Shown here piece by piece: positions 48,990 to 60,009 of a DNA stretch of 64,000 bases; positions within the stretch are counted from its first letter, which is position 1, and each line of letters begins with the position of its first letter. Origin of the DNA: Cynocephalus volans (lineage: Eukaryota; Chordata; Mammalia; Dermoptera; Cynocephalidae); assembly GCF_027409185.1 (NCBI RefSeq), contig NC_084478.1, forward strand, positions 81,017,624 through 81,081,623, in the 5' to 3' direction. The notes beneath the pieces were generated by a model. It had not been told where the DNA came from. It did no database searches and saw only the letters and a list, made by a program, of their open reading frames with translations. Both the position numbers and the translations under genes were made by a program.

Positions 48990-49950
48990 CTGTCAGCTGG
49001 AGCTGTTGTGCTGTATGTGAGGGAGAAGAAGTGATAAGGGCAAAAGGCTTCATTGGCCAAGAAAGCGCTAGCAAAGCCTGAAGCAGGGCAACTCCACACA
49101 GCTACAAGGCAAGGATGGTGACAGGGTTAAACCCAAGACCAGAGCCCACCTGAGCAGAGGCAGGAGACCAAGCTGGACCTTTTGCCTGAGGCAGGAAAGG
49201 TACCCAATTCAGCCAGGTGCTGCCCAGGTCGCCAGCTACCCGCACCGCCAAGAGGGGACACACATGACTGATTTTTCATGCAAGTGATTTCAGAGTCCCA
49301 AGCTGGGGGTAGGGGGTGGTGCTGTTTCTGGTTCTGAGGGTAGGAATGTCCCTGAGTAAGTAGTGTACTATCTCAATGGGCCATTAGCATCTGGGCTGGA
49401 GAGCTGGGAGAATGAGGGAAGAAGTTGGTCAAGGAAGACCTAGAAAGCTGGAGGCTATAGCACAGGGAAGGAAGAAGTCCCAGAGGCAAATGTTATGGGG
49501 CTCCAAAGCTCCGCCTCAGGTATGCCCGTGAGAGGCCGGGCTGATCAGAGTGGTCTGCGGGCTCTGAGGTGGCTTGAGCCAGAGAGCAGCTAGGAATGTT
49601 TCAATTTCCTCCACGTCTCAGGCCCCTTCCAAGAAAGCACCAGCACTGAGCTTTCCTAGGACACTTGCCCCAGAACCCTGAGCTCAGCCCCACCCATCTG
49701 TAGTGACAGATAAGAGGAATTTTGGGCCCAGAGATTTAATGGCGTTCCAGTCAGGTAGCAGTGGTTCTGGGAGCAGGATCTAGCACTCCTATGTCCACCT
49801 TCCTCACCTGACTACTGGCCAACTCATCATACCTGGAATGACTCAAACGGCTACTGAATACATGATTCCCTGCTCACTCAAGTGCCAAAGGATAAGGGGA
49901 TGAGGGCAAAAGAATACCCCTAAACCAGAAAAAAAAAAAAAAACCTCTGA
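48990..49950. other. CITED1 intron sequence, no feature recognised
   Basis: Repeat-poor sequence between the coding exon and the 5' exon(s). An A18 run lies at about 49926-49943. Confidence 0.5.
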
Positions 49951-50269
49951 AAACTCTCAAGTCATTTTCCTAGAAGCTTTTTTTGTTTGTTTTCTTTTTT
50001 GTTTTTTAAAAAAGCCCCATATATTCTAGCATGATCAATTAGAGACATAGAATATCATATTTATAAATACCTTTTGGTTCAAAGAATTTTGAGGACCTTA
50101 GAAAGTGTCTCTAATCTTTTCGACAAGGTAGAATTCTCCATGACACTACCCCCAACTGTACCCCCCCATCATTAAGAATCTGCTTAGACACATCTAGAAG
50201 GTGGCCACTTACTACCTCTCTGTATCATCTTTGCACTGCTTACAGGGGAGAAGGGGGCGAGAAAAATAG

Positions 50270-50435
50270 AGAAAAAAAGAAAGGGGAATATGCTAAATAT
50301 CCTGATTTGATCATCACACATTGTATACATATACTGAAATATAACTCTGTACAGTAGATATGTACAATCAATACGTGCCTATAGATATGTACAACCAATA
50401 CGTACCAATTAGAAATAAATTAATTTAAAAAAGAA
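50270..50435 (+). repeat. L1MA-type 3' end
   Basis: CATCACACATTGTATACAT, ATACTGAAATATAACTCTG and an A-rich end match an L1 3'UTR. It includes a 26-bp tandem duplication (AGATATGTACAATCAATACG / AGATATGTACAACCAATACG). Confidence 0.75.
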
Positions 50436-50715
50436 CGGGGAAAAGATAAAAAGACAACATGAGAGAAAAAAATCAGTTGCTGGGTCCCACATCACTGCTT
50501 GATTGGAGCCCTGTTTCCTTCTCGGAGACAACCCTAGAATATTTCAAGCAAGTAATCACAAGACGAGTCTAATGTATATCGTTTTCAAGAGTCCTAGCAT
50601 CTTCAGTATCAGGCAATTTTCATGTCCTAAGAAAAACATCTGCGGAGCCCTGACCATCTTTTCCCGATCCTATCCAGCCTTCCCTCTCCTTTATGCCGCC
50701 TGGTACCGGAATTCA

Positions 50716-50820
50716 CAAAAGAAAAAAACAGCAGCAGCAACAACAATGACAAAGGAAACAGAAAAAGAGAGAGAGAGAAAAAGAAAGAAATAGGAAAAAA
50801 GGAGAGAACGAGAAAAAAGT
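50716..50820 (+). repeat. Purine-rich low-complexity tract
   Basis: A/G-rich run with CAGCAGCAG and (GA)n pieces. Confidence 0.85.
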
Positions 50821-50934
50821 ATCTCTTTTGATATCAGTTCGTGGGGAAGACCATTTTACCATGTCTCCCCCTTCAGGCTGGGAGCTCTCCTAGGCAGGAC
50901 CCTGTCTCCACTCAGATCTGTCCCCTCCCATCAG

Positions 50935-51010
50935 CGCCCCACAACCCGCCCTGACCCCCGGCCTGGGTCTGTGCTCCGTAGGCACTCAGTAAGTGTTTGT
51001 TGAATCCGTC
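50935..51010 (+). repeat. L2 3' end
   Basis: CTCCGTAGGCACTCAGTAAG and TGTTTGTTGAATCC. Confidence 0.6.
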
Positions 51011-51814
51011 TGAAAAGGCATTCTCATTTCGATCAGTACCCCTGTCCCTGCTTCCCCAATTTTCTGTACCCCACTCCACCCCCAGCCCATTTGAGGGCGA
51101 AACTTGGCAGCGCGGAAATGTCCCAGCCCGCTCTCCAAGCCGAGAGCTGACCACTGCAAAACGGCTGCGAGAGGCGGCTGGGAAACCAGAGCAACAAGTG
51201 CCTCCTCGCGGGTTGGTGCCTCGCGGCCCCCTGGCCACCAGTTCCCAGTCCCGCCGCCCGCCCTTTGCTTCAGACCTTTCCCTTGGGCGGGCAGCCCCCT
51301 CCCGCCTAGATGGGGATGGGGAGGGGAGAGGAAAAAGAGAAAAGGGAGAAGCAGGTAGGGGGGCCTCCTCTTTAACCTGTTGGGGGACTAAAAGTTAAAA
51401 TGGCACCAACCGGATGGCTCCATCTCGATTGCTATTTTCTCACTCAGAAGGAGAAATTTAAAAATCCAAACAGCGCTGCGGCTTGGCTTAGATGCGCTCT
51501 AACCAGACCAGTCAGTTTCGCCACCTGAAAACTAAAGGCCCGTTGTTTGCGGACAGCTCGGCTGCCCTCCTTGCCGCATCCCAGACGGAGCCGCTAGACC
51601 TGGGGGCGGCTGGGAGCATCCCTGTACGGTGGGGGCGAGCACCCAGGCCACCAGGGCCCCGAGCGTCCGTTCCCGCAAGTGCTGCATCAGGAACAAATCG
51701 TAGAGACGGGATGGACAGGCCGGGAGAGGCGCGGGGTCTCGGCCTTGGCGGCGAGTTTGGGGGCCCGCGGTGTTTCCGCGCGCGGGGGCGCACTCCGGCG
51801 CCAGCAGTGGCCAC

Positions 51815-52030
51815 TCCCGCGCCTCACCAACACTTACTGAGCGCCCGCTGAGCAGTCTACGCGGCCGCAGGCTGAGCCTACCCCTTAGCCAAGCCGCATG
51901 CGGTCACTATAACCCCGTTACAAGAGAGAGAGAGGCTCGGAGAGGTGCGGTAACTTGCCCAAGGTCACAGCGCTAGAAAGTGGTAGAGCCGGTATTCACA
52001 GCCACGTCTGCCTGACTCCAAGTCCGGCGC
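51815..52030 (-). repeat. MIR SINE within CITED1 CpG island
   Basis: Reverse MIR: AACACTTACTGAGCGCCCGC, GTAACTTGCCCAAGGTCACAG, CTGCCTGACTCCAAG. It is unusually CpG-rich for a MIR. Confidence 0.85.
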
Positions 52031-52607
52031 TCCGTGAGGAGGGACTCAGCCCGCTGCCCGACCGCCCTCGTTTATAGGAAGAGGGGTGTGTGCGTTGTGG
52101 GGGGGGGGGCGTCTGGGGCGGGGAGGGAGAGCGGAGGTCGACTGGGTAGTCAAGGCAAGTTGCCCAAATTCGCTAACTTCCATCCCGCAAATGCGCTGAA
52201 CTCGGCCCGAAAAGCCCCTCTCGCCTCCAAGCCCCAGAAAGAAACCCGAGCTTTGTGCAACCCCCGAGCCGGAGCGTCCAGATGCGGTCCGGGCGATTAG
52301 CAAAGTCGGTAGAAGCCAAGCTGGAGAAAGCGCGGGCACAGGGAGAAAAGGTGCTGCCGTTTCCCCGGAGAAGCGGGAGCTCGGCTCGGCTGGTCGGCAG
52401 GCAGGCGGGCGCGCAGGCGAGCGAACCCGCGTGCTGGCGGGCGGGCGGTGGCGGCCCCTCAGCCCCCAGCAGAGCAGCTTTCAAACAGAAAACAAGTCCC
52501 CCAGAACCCCCTGGCCCGCCTGGCCGCCGCCCGCTCCCCATGCCCGCTCCGCGGAAGTCCTCGGCCCCGCCGCCCAGCCCGGCGCCCTGCCCGGCGGCCC
52601 GGCTTAC

Positions 52608-52720
52608 CTCTGCGAAGCCGCCTGCCCCGGAGAGAGGGAAGCGCGGAGCCTGGTAAGTCGCGGGCGAAGCGGCGGAGCCCCTAGCCCCTGGCACGCACGC
52701 ACACCGCGGCAAGCTTAGTC
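52608..52720 (-). other. CITED1: CITED1 possible alternative 5' exon
   Basis: A strong donor (GAG then GTAAGC) at 52602-52607 on the minus strand ends a GC-rich stretch. Human CITED1 has several alternative 5' exons, so this is a candidate second first exon. The 5' limit is unknown. Confidence 0.35.
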
Positions 52721-53146
52721 GCGCTCAGTACCCGCGGCCGCGCGGGTGGCCACCCGACCCCGGGGCGCCTGGGAAAAGCCCGCACCACCGCGCCGCGCCG
52801 CCGCCGCACCGCACCGTGCAGCGCCAAGCAGCCCCGGCCCGCGCCCGTGTCCGCCTGCCCGCCTGCCCGCAGCTACGGCGCCGGACTCCTGGGCGGTGGA
52901 GGTGGCGGCCGCCGCGCTCCCTTCCCGGCGCGGGGAACCCAGCTCTCAAGCCCCCATTGCTGCTCGGAGAGCCCTGACGCACACGCACACGGCAGCAGGC
53001 TGGCCTCGGCTAGGAATCCCAGGAAGGACAGACCCTCTTTTTTTTCTCCCCCCAATTTCCACGTCTTTATAACCGGCTTAGGGCATTATTAGCACATGTC
53101 CTGGCTCGTGGGCGAGTTGGTGGCAAAATCTGAACTGGATACTCAC

Positions 53147-53275
53147 GGAGGGCTCGAGCGGGTGCTGTGCCTTACTCTGCCCTCTTCCTCCTCGCCGGGA
53201 ACGGCCCCTCGCCGGCGGGCTGCGGGAGGGCAGCCGGGCAGAACGAGCCTCCTCTCGGCAGCTCAGCGGTGCCCC
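53147..53275 (-). other. CITED1: CITED1 putative non-coding first exon
   Basis: The minus strand has a TATA box at 53301-53309 and a consensus donor GTGAGT at 53141-53146, which would bound a GC-rich exon of roughly 130 nt starting near 53275. Splicing to the coding exon would remove about 4.2 kb. No transcript data were available, so this is inferred from signals and position alone. Confidence 0.5.
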
Positions 53276-53345
53276 TTCTGCAGCTGTGCCGCCGGGAACA
53301 TTTTTATAGCGGCGGCTGGAGTGTGTGGCCCTTTAAAGGCGCTCG
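53270..53345 (-). promoter_or_regulatory. CITED1: CITED1 TATA-type core promoter
   Basis: CTATAAAAA on the minus strand at 53301-53309 lies in the CpG island upstream of CITED1 and about 30 bp from a plausible start. A palindromic CCTTTAAAGG lies further upstream at about 53329-53338. Confidence 0.55.
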
Positions 53346-53599
53346 AGCTGGTGCAGTCACCGCGGATCGTGTGAAAGCGAAGGGCCGGCTGGGGAACGGA
53401 GTCCGTGCGGTACCGCTGGTCCGGCAGCCCTGGGGACTGGCCACGGTTCCCGGGGTGCGGCCGGCGGGCCCGGGACATGAGCACCCCTCTCGCGGAGCCC
53501 GGCCGGTGCCTGCGCTCTAAAGCTGACAGGGGCCGGGGCCCGGGACGCGGGATCTCCCCATCGCCCTGCATGGACTTGCCCAATAAATTCCACTTAGTA

Positions 53600-55655
53600 A
53601 TTTCGGTGAGGTGAGGGAGCTGTTAGTGTGTTTTTTCTGACCTAAATCTAGAGGGTGGCCAGAGCGGGCTTCAGGGGATTGGGGGGAGAGCTGTGGGCTT
53701 AGGGAATGACCCGGACGAGGGGACTCACTGGACAGGGCTGGCGGGGCACGGTCTTAGTTTTCTGCGCGGCGTTCTCAGAGCCTGCCTGCCCTCTTTGGGC
53801 TGCACCATCTCCCTCTGTAAAGGGCCGAGACTAGGGGTACCTTTCCCCTTAAAGTCACCGGATTCTGGGCAGAGCCGCATGGAGGGCCTATATGGCAGCG
53901 GTGGCTTCCCTCGAAGGCCTGAGCTGGGGTTGGGTTCGAGGGTTTCTGTCCAGGGCAGAAGGAGGCTGGCAGGATGCGACGCGGAGAAATGCTACTCTCC
54001 CGGACCGTGGGGCCAGGTGCAGCTCACGAGGCTCGCCGAAAAGCCAAGAACAGGTAGCGGGGTACGAAGAGCTTGCCTCAGGGTTCGCACAGGTTCCCTC
54101 CTGCCTTCCTACTATGCCAAGTTATTCTGTTATATAATCATTCCCATCTAGCAAGAATAACATTTTACATTTGGAGCACATCTTTCTTGGGTTGGGAAGT
54201 TATCTTAAAAATCCTTTACCGGAAAATGGTCTGGGTCTTCTCCTTCCTCCCAATTCGTGTTCCCTGAGGTCAGCAAACTCTCAGCTCACCTCTTACAGGA
54301 AGGCCACCAGGATTACCCCTCTATCAAACTCCCCATTTTTTTGCGCTTTCAGCAACAACTACTCAATTTACACTGTTTATAAAACATGCTCTTTTTAAAA
54401 AAGTTCTGATGTTAAGAAAGTGGGGGGAGGGGATATGTGTCATGAAGTCATTTTTCACTATGTATGTGTTCTGTCTTCTTAATTGAATTTGAAGACCTGA
54501 AGGTCTTTCTCTTTTCTTTTCTCTTTTTAGTATCCCCAAGTGCCCGGCATTTGCTCTTCTAACAAAGTTCAGTTTGTTGAGGGACTGACCGGCTTACTGA
54601 GACATAAAGATGGAGAGCAAACTGAGGGACGGATCAAGACCTTTCCTTGGCATTTGGAGGAAGCTGGGGCAAGTGCCCTGGACACCAGGTAAACCCAGCT
54701 CCGAAAGCTGCCTTGCGCATCTCTGTGCTTTCCCCCCACCCCGCCCCAGCACAAACGCCGGTAACAACCACACTCCTCACGTCATCGTTGCACTTTCTCA
54801 CTTTGTCCAAAGATTGTGGGTCGTGCCCGGTTTCCACTCTGATAAAAGGCGGGATCTGTTGGGACCCTGAAGCCCTACAGGGTTTACATGTGAAATACAA
54901 CCTCAAGCCTTCTTGGTGTTTGCCTGGGGTGGGAAAAAAAATGTTTCTGTGAAAACCAAGTGGTGGAGAAGGAGTGGCCCTAGACTTTCGAATTGTGTGT
55001 TGCTAATTCGGACCCCTGACCTACCCTCTACTTTAGTCCCAGCTCTGAAGCGGGTCTGGAAACGGCAGCAATGTCTCCGCTGCAGGCTCCGGATCCTGGA
55101 GGTGCGAGTCCGCCCTCCATCTATTGGATGGCTCCCAGGCCAATTGTTAGAAAGAGGCATATGTTCATCTCGGCTTCTGGAGTGTCTCCGGAGCAGTTGC
55201 TCAACAGCCAGACCCCTCCCCCATCCGGACCATTGAAGGGCAGAAAAAGAAGCGCCCTCCTCCACTTTTCTCTATGCCCACATGCCAGGAAGGGCCTCCC
55301 CGCTGGTAACTTCTTATCATCTCCACTGCTACCTCCTGGGGAGCAGGAAAGAGAGGGGCTTCAAGCACTCAGCAATGGAGCACAAAAGCCACCCCTTTCT
55401 TTTGGGGAGAGATAGGAGAGGAGGTTAGTTGCAGAGCCTGAGACGGAGCAAAGGAGATATTTACATTTCTTGGCAAATATGCACTGGATCACTGACTTTT
55501 CAGTCGGCTCCAGCCGAGCTCAGAACTCTCCGCCGAACTCTTATCTCCAACTTGTCAACTAGATCACGAGTTTGCGAAGCAAGGGGAGGACAGGGTTGGT
55601 CACCCAGCAAGAACCTTCTGTGGGCCAGCATTGGGCATGTCATGTTCCAATCCGT
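53600..55655. other. Unique sequence upstream of CITED1
   Basis: No exon recognised. Moderately GC-rich, with a pyrimidine tract at 54500-54530. Open frames of 80-150 codons occur on both strands without recognisable domains. Confidence 0.4.
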
Positions 55656-55785
55656 CATCTCGTTTAATTCCCAGACCAGCTCAGTAAGGGAGGGTTTACC
55701 AAAGGTGAAACAGAGTAGTGCTTAGAGAATTGCCCAAGTTAACACAGCCTGGAGGCTGGGTGTTCGAATGTGCGTCAGGCTGGCT
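55655..55785 (-). repeat. MIR SINE
   Basis: CATCTCGTTTAATTCCCAG, GAATTGCCCAAGTTAACACAG. Confidence 0.75.
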
Positions 55786-55854
55786 GCAAAGTTTTTACCC
55801 TCACCCCAGCACCCCGCTAACTGGGAGGGTAAGGAGGCCGCCTAGAATGCAGAT

Positions 55855-56065
55855 TCAAAGGTCAGATGGCCTGAGTATAAATCCCTGCTCTGCTATTTGT
55901 GTGGTCTTAGGCCAAGAGGCTTCATCCTTTGGGCCTCAGTTTTTCCATCTGTTAAATGGGGATAGTAGTGGTACCTACGCTGTGGGGTTGTTGTAAGGAT
56001 CAGAAGGAAAGACTTAGCCTGGTTGGTGCCGGCTGTGTAGTGAGTGGCCAATAAATGCTGTTATT
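55855..56065 (+). repeat. MIR SINE
   Basis: CTGCTCTGCTATTTGTGTGG, GGGCCTCAGTTTTTCCATC, GGGGTTGTTGTAAGGATCAG, GCCAATAAATGCTG. Confidence 0.9.
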
Positions 56066-56358
56066 GTACTGTGCCTTCTGATTCTTTTCATTTTGCCTCC
56101 TATCGCTGCCTCAGCTCACACATTTCAGGTTCAATAATACTTGCTGACTGATTTAAAAACCAGACTGAGAGGGGATAAAGGAGCTCTATAAACTCAGGAG
56201 GGGGAGGGAGAGGAAAATGCAGATTTGTTCTCAAAATCCCACCCTCCAGAACCAAGGGCTGCCTGAGCCGTATGACAGTAGTAAATTTGGGACAAATAAA
56301 AGATGATCACTTTTTGCAGATCAACCCATAAACTTGTGGAGTCATCTTCAGAAACATA

Positions 56359-56715
56359 CAGATGGTCCCTGACTTAGGATGGTTCCACTTAATGATTTTT
56401 TAACTTTACTATGGAGTGAACGCATTCAGTAGAACCATACTTTGAGCACCCATACAGCCATTCTGTTTTTCACTTTCAGTACAGTAGTCAATAAATTGCA
56501 TAAGATATTCAACACTTTATTATAAAAGACTTTGTGTTAGATGATTTTGCCAAACTGTAGGCTAATGTAAGTGTTTTGAGCACGTTTAAGGTAGGCTAGG
56601 CTAAACTATGATGTTTGGTAGGTTAGGTGTATTAAATGCATTTTTGATTTATGGTATTTACAACTTCTGATGAGTTTATCGGGTCATAACCCCATTATAA
56701 GATAAAGAACATTTG
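56359..56715 (+). mobile_element. MER2 (Tigger/pogo DNA transposon)
   Basis: Begins CAGATGGTCCCTGACTTAGG, ends AACATTTG, has TA on both sides, and contains GTAGGCTAATGTAAGTGTT and AAGGTAGGCTAGGCTAA. About 357 bp, close to full length. Confidence 0.92.
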
Positions 56716-56724
56716 TACTCAATA

Positions 56725-58440
56725 TGTGTGTAGAAAAGTTAAAAAGCATAAGTTTTTGTTCAAGAATGTTTGGAGCAGAATTGTTTATAATAGTGAAAAA
56801 CGGAAAGCAATCTACATGTCCACGGTAAAGGAATGTTCCTTGGTACCTTGCATTAAAAATAAATAAATAAATAAATAAAATTCTGATTTTAAAAACTTAC
56901 TCATGGGAAAATGTTCACAACAAAATATAAAATAAAAAATACTGGGTACAAAGTTGCATAAATATGATGCCAACTTGCAAAGGGCACAGAGGGTACAAAA
57001 TTAAATACTCGCTGTGTTTCTAGCCATGTATGAATATATGTATAAAGCAATGGTCAGGAAAACACCAAAATGAAACGGTGCCAGTTGGGTGGTAGGGTTA
57101 TGAGTGATTTTTTTTCTCTTTTATCCATGTTATGAAATATGCTTTTATTATTCTTATAAGTCAATTTAAGTTTATAGTTAATAGACTATGTGATGGAGTT
57201 TGGATGTGTTGTCCCCTCCAAAACTCATATGGAAATTTGATCTCCAATGTGACAGTGTTGGAAACTGATTGAGTCATGGGGGTGGATCCCTCATGAATGG
57301 ATTAATGCTCTCCCTGGGGGAGGAGGGGTAGTGAGTGAGTTCTCGCTCTATTAGTTCCTGGGAGAGCTGATTGCTTAAAAGACCCTGGCACCTCCTCTCT
57401 CTCTCTTTTGCTTCCTCTCCTCATGTGATCTGCTTGTACCCGCCAGCTGCCTGCTGTTTTCCGCCATGAGTAGAAGCAGCCTGAGGCCCATGTCAGATGC
57501 AGCTGTCCCAGAATCGTAAGCAAAATAAGCCTCTGTTCTTTATAAATTACCCAGTCTCAGGTATTTGTTATAGCAACACAAGCGGAATAATACACTATGT
57601 GAACAGTATATTCACACTTTTGTTAAAATTATATGTGCATAGAAAAATATTGGAAGCAAGTACACCAAAATGTTAACAATGATTATAGTTGAGTAGAGAG
57701 ATTATGGATGATAACTTTTATTTCCTTTTCTTTATTTTCCTGCAATATGATTATATTATTTTCTCACAATGAAAACAGATTCATAATTTGAAAAGTGCAT
57801 AATTAGTGGGATCCCACTTGTGTTAGAAATATGAGTGTAAATTGAAAAAAATGGGAAGGAAATATACTAAAATATTAAGTTTTTATATTAGGTGGTAAGG
57901 GATTATGGGTAATTTCCCCTCTTTTCTTCATTTTTCTGTAATATGATATTATTATCTTTACAATTAAAATGATCCCTAAAAAATAGCATATACGATATGA
58001 TTCCACTTTGCTAAAAATGAGGAGAAAAAATAATAGACTACTCCAAAATGTTGTTGTCTCTGGGTGGTGGGGTTATGGGTGATTTTTGTTTTCTCCCTTA
58101 TACGTAATTTCCTCATTTTCCAAATTTTCTACAGTCATCATGTATTGTTTTTTAATTATGAAAATATGTTTAAAGCAATTCAATACTGAAGTATTATTTT
58201 TTAATTATGAAAAATGTATAAAGCAGTTTAATACTGAAGTGTTTATGAGAAAAAAGGGGCATGTCTGAGATTCCCTTTAAAATATTCCTGTGGGGGTGGG
58301 AGGGAGAAATGAATGCGGAAATAAAATAATAATTGTTGAAGATGGGTACCTGGGGCTTCATTATAATGTTTTCTCTACTTGCGCATATGTTTGAAAATTT
58401 CCATAATAAATACTTTTAAAAGCATTTTTCATATGCATTA
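56725..58440 (+). mobile_element. Old L1M-type 3' region with repeated tail
   Basis: It opens with an ORF2 3'-end pattern (TTGTTTATAATAGTGAAAAAC, CTACATGTCCAC) and ends TGTTTGAAAATTTCCATAATA. Between are about four degenerate copies of a 180-bp unit. An MST LTR interrupts it at 57191-57594. Confidence 0.65.
57191..57594 (+). mobile_element. MST-type MaLR solo LTR
   Basis: A 404-bp LTR, TG...CA, with a perfect 5-bp TSD CTATG (57186-57190 and 57595-57599). Contains GGGGGTGGATCCCTCATGAA, GAGTTCTCGCTCTATTAG, CTTAAAAGACCCTGGCACC and TTTATAAATTACCCAGTCTC. Confidence 0.93.
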
Positions 58441-58454
58441 TCTCTTTTAATCTT

Positions 58455-58600
58455 ATGTCACCCCTATGTGGTCAATTATTTCCATTTTATAGAAAACTGA
58501 GATTCCAAGAGGTGCAGTCACTTGTCCTAGGTCACACCTGGGAGGTGAGACAGTGGGCTTGGGCCTGGGTCTCCTTACTCCAAGCCTAGGGCTCTTCAGC
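58455..58600 (-). repeat. MIR SINE
   Basis: CATTTTATAGAAAACTGAG, CACTTGTCCTAGGTCACACC. Confidence 0.75.
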
Positions 58601-58609
58601 ATATCCCAG

Positions 58610-58800
58610 TTAATAATTAAAATAATTTAATTTTTAAATAATAAAAATAATTATTTAATAATTAAAAATAGTTAACATTTTGTCTGATTATAAATGTTAT
58701 AATTGTTCACTGCACAGAATTTGGAAATAACAGAAAAGCACCAGGAGAAAAACTTAATCATCAAGCCAACTGCATTACAGTTAACCCTTTGGTGTCTGGC
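58610..58800 (+). repeat. AT-rich tract and L1M fragment
   Basis: (AAT)-rich low complexity at 58610-58675, then CAGAATTTGGAAATAACAGAAAAG, an old L1M pattern. Confidence 0.55.
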
Positions 58801-59855
58801 CATGCAGACTATCTCAGTTGCCTCTTACTCTACAGGTATAGTGTGCTGCAAACATCTCAGTAAGAGTGGTTAGTCATTCCTGATGGGCTATTGAGTGAAG
58901 CTCCAACTGTTTGGGGGTCCTTCATGTTTGGGGGCCCTTCATGAGTGGGGTCCCAGGAGATGGTGGGTCCTAGGCACCCCCATGTCCCCTCCCCCCTCCA
59001 TTCTGTTCTGGTGTCCCCTTCAGATACTGCAGTCTGGACCACAGTTCTCCTTTCCTATATCCCTCCTTTTTCCTTATAATTGCAAGGAATAGAAGTCCAT
59101 TTGGGGAGGTCCAGGTGGCCTTTCTCCCCTTACCCCATCTGCAGACCCTGCCCAGAAGCGCTTTTGGGATCCTGTGAGTCAGCAACCACTCTGAGTGTGC
59201 CTGTGCCTCCATTTCCCCATCTGGAACATGCTAGTAGAATAGCAGACAGGTCGGCCCCTGCCAGGGAGTGATGAGCTAACGTCTGTAGTGCTTTCCAGCC
59301 CCTCGGAGCAAGGTGCTGGAGCCTCCCCGGCTCTACGTCTGCCACTGCCAGCCTGAGTGAGCGCCTGGGCCTGGCCGCCGGGCGGCGTGCAGGGAGCGGC
59401 TGCATTCCTCTGACCCAGGCCAGCGGGCTTGGACAGGAACTCCCTTTTGCTCCTGTGTTTAAAAAAAAAAAGAAGAAGAGAAGGGAAGAGAAGATGAAGA
59501 TGAAGGGGAACAAGATCAGTTACTAGGGGAAAGGGCCTTGAGAAATAGAAAACTGAGATGAGAGCAGAGAGATAGGGTATACTTGGGCACCCCAATCAGC
59601 CTCGTAAATTCTAGCCTTGGTTTCCTGTTTACACAGGGGTTTGGGGAAGTTTGGAAAGGATTTGTCCAAGAATTGGGTCCAGTTGAATTGATTCCCTACT
59701 TGATTTTCTGTTATTTATGCATAATGGGAAAACCGCAAATATACAAACAGCTCTGGCCACCCAGCCTCATGCATCCTCAGCCGTCTCACTGCTCTGCCCA
59801 CTCCAGTATTTGGGGTTGTCATTCCAGCGTATGCCCCTTCTCTGTGCTCCCTGCT
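58801..59855. other. Intergenic sequence, nothing recognised
   Basis: Unique sequence with a short tandem duplication at 58910-58965 and an A/G-rich run at 59460-59500. Confidence 0.4.
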
Positions 59856-59859
59856 AGCA

Positions 59860-60005
59860 TTCAACTTCACAAGAACCCTAGGACGTCAACGCTGTCACCC
59901 CCATTTTAGAGAGAAGGGCATCGAGGCTCAGAGGGGTGAAATAACAAGCCCAAGATCACACAAGTAAGAGGCAGAGCTGGGATTCACAGCCAGGTCTGAC
60001 TCACT
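59860..60005 (-). repeat. MIR SINE
   Basis: CCCATTTTAGAGAGAAGGGCA, AAGCCCAAGATCACACAAG, GCAGAGCTGGGATTCACAG. Confidence 0.88.
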
Positions 60006-60009
60006 CTTG

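Larger units (their letters stand above)
51060..53570. promoter_or_regulatory. CITED1 CpG island
   Basis: About 2.5 kb of CpG-dense sequence, densest at 52.3-53.0 kb, covers the inferred CITED1 promoter and first intron. Long open frames here on both strands (up to 179 codons at 52173-52712) are low-complexity Gly/Pro/Ala/Arg and are attributed to composition. Confidence 0.8.

Noticed and set aside
52173-52712. 179-codon minus-strand open frame in the CITED1 CpG island
   Set aside because: Composition-driven: Gly/Ala/Pro/Arg-rich, overlapped by equally long frames on the plus strand, no domain and no family resemblance.
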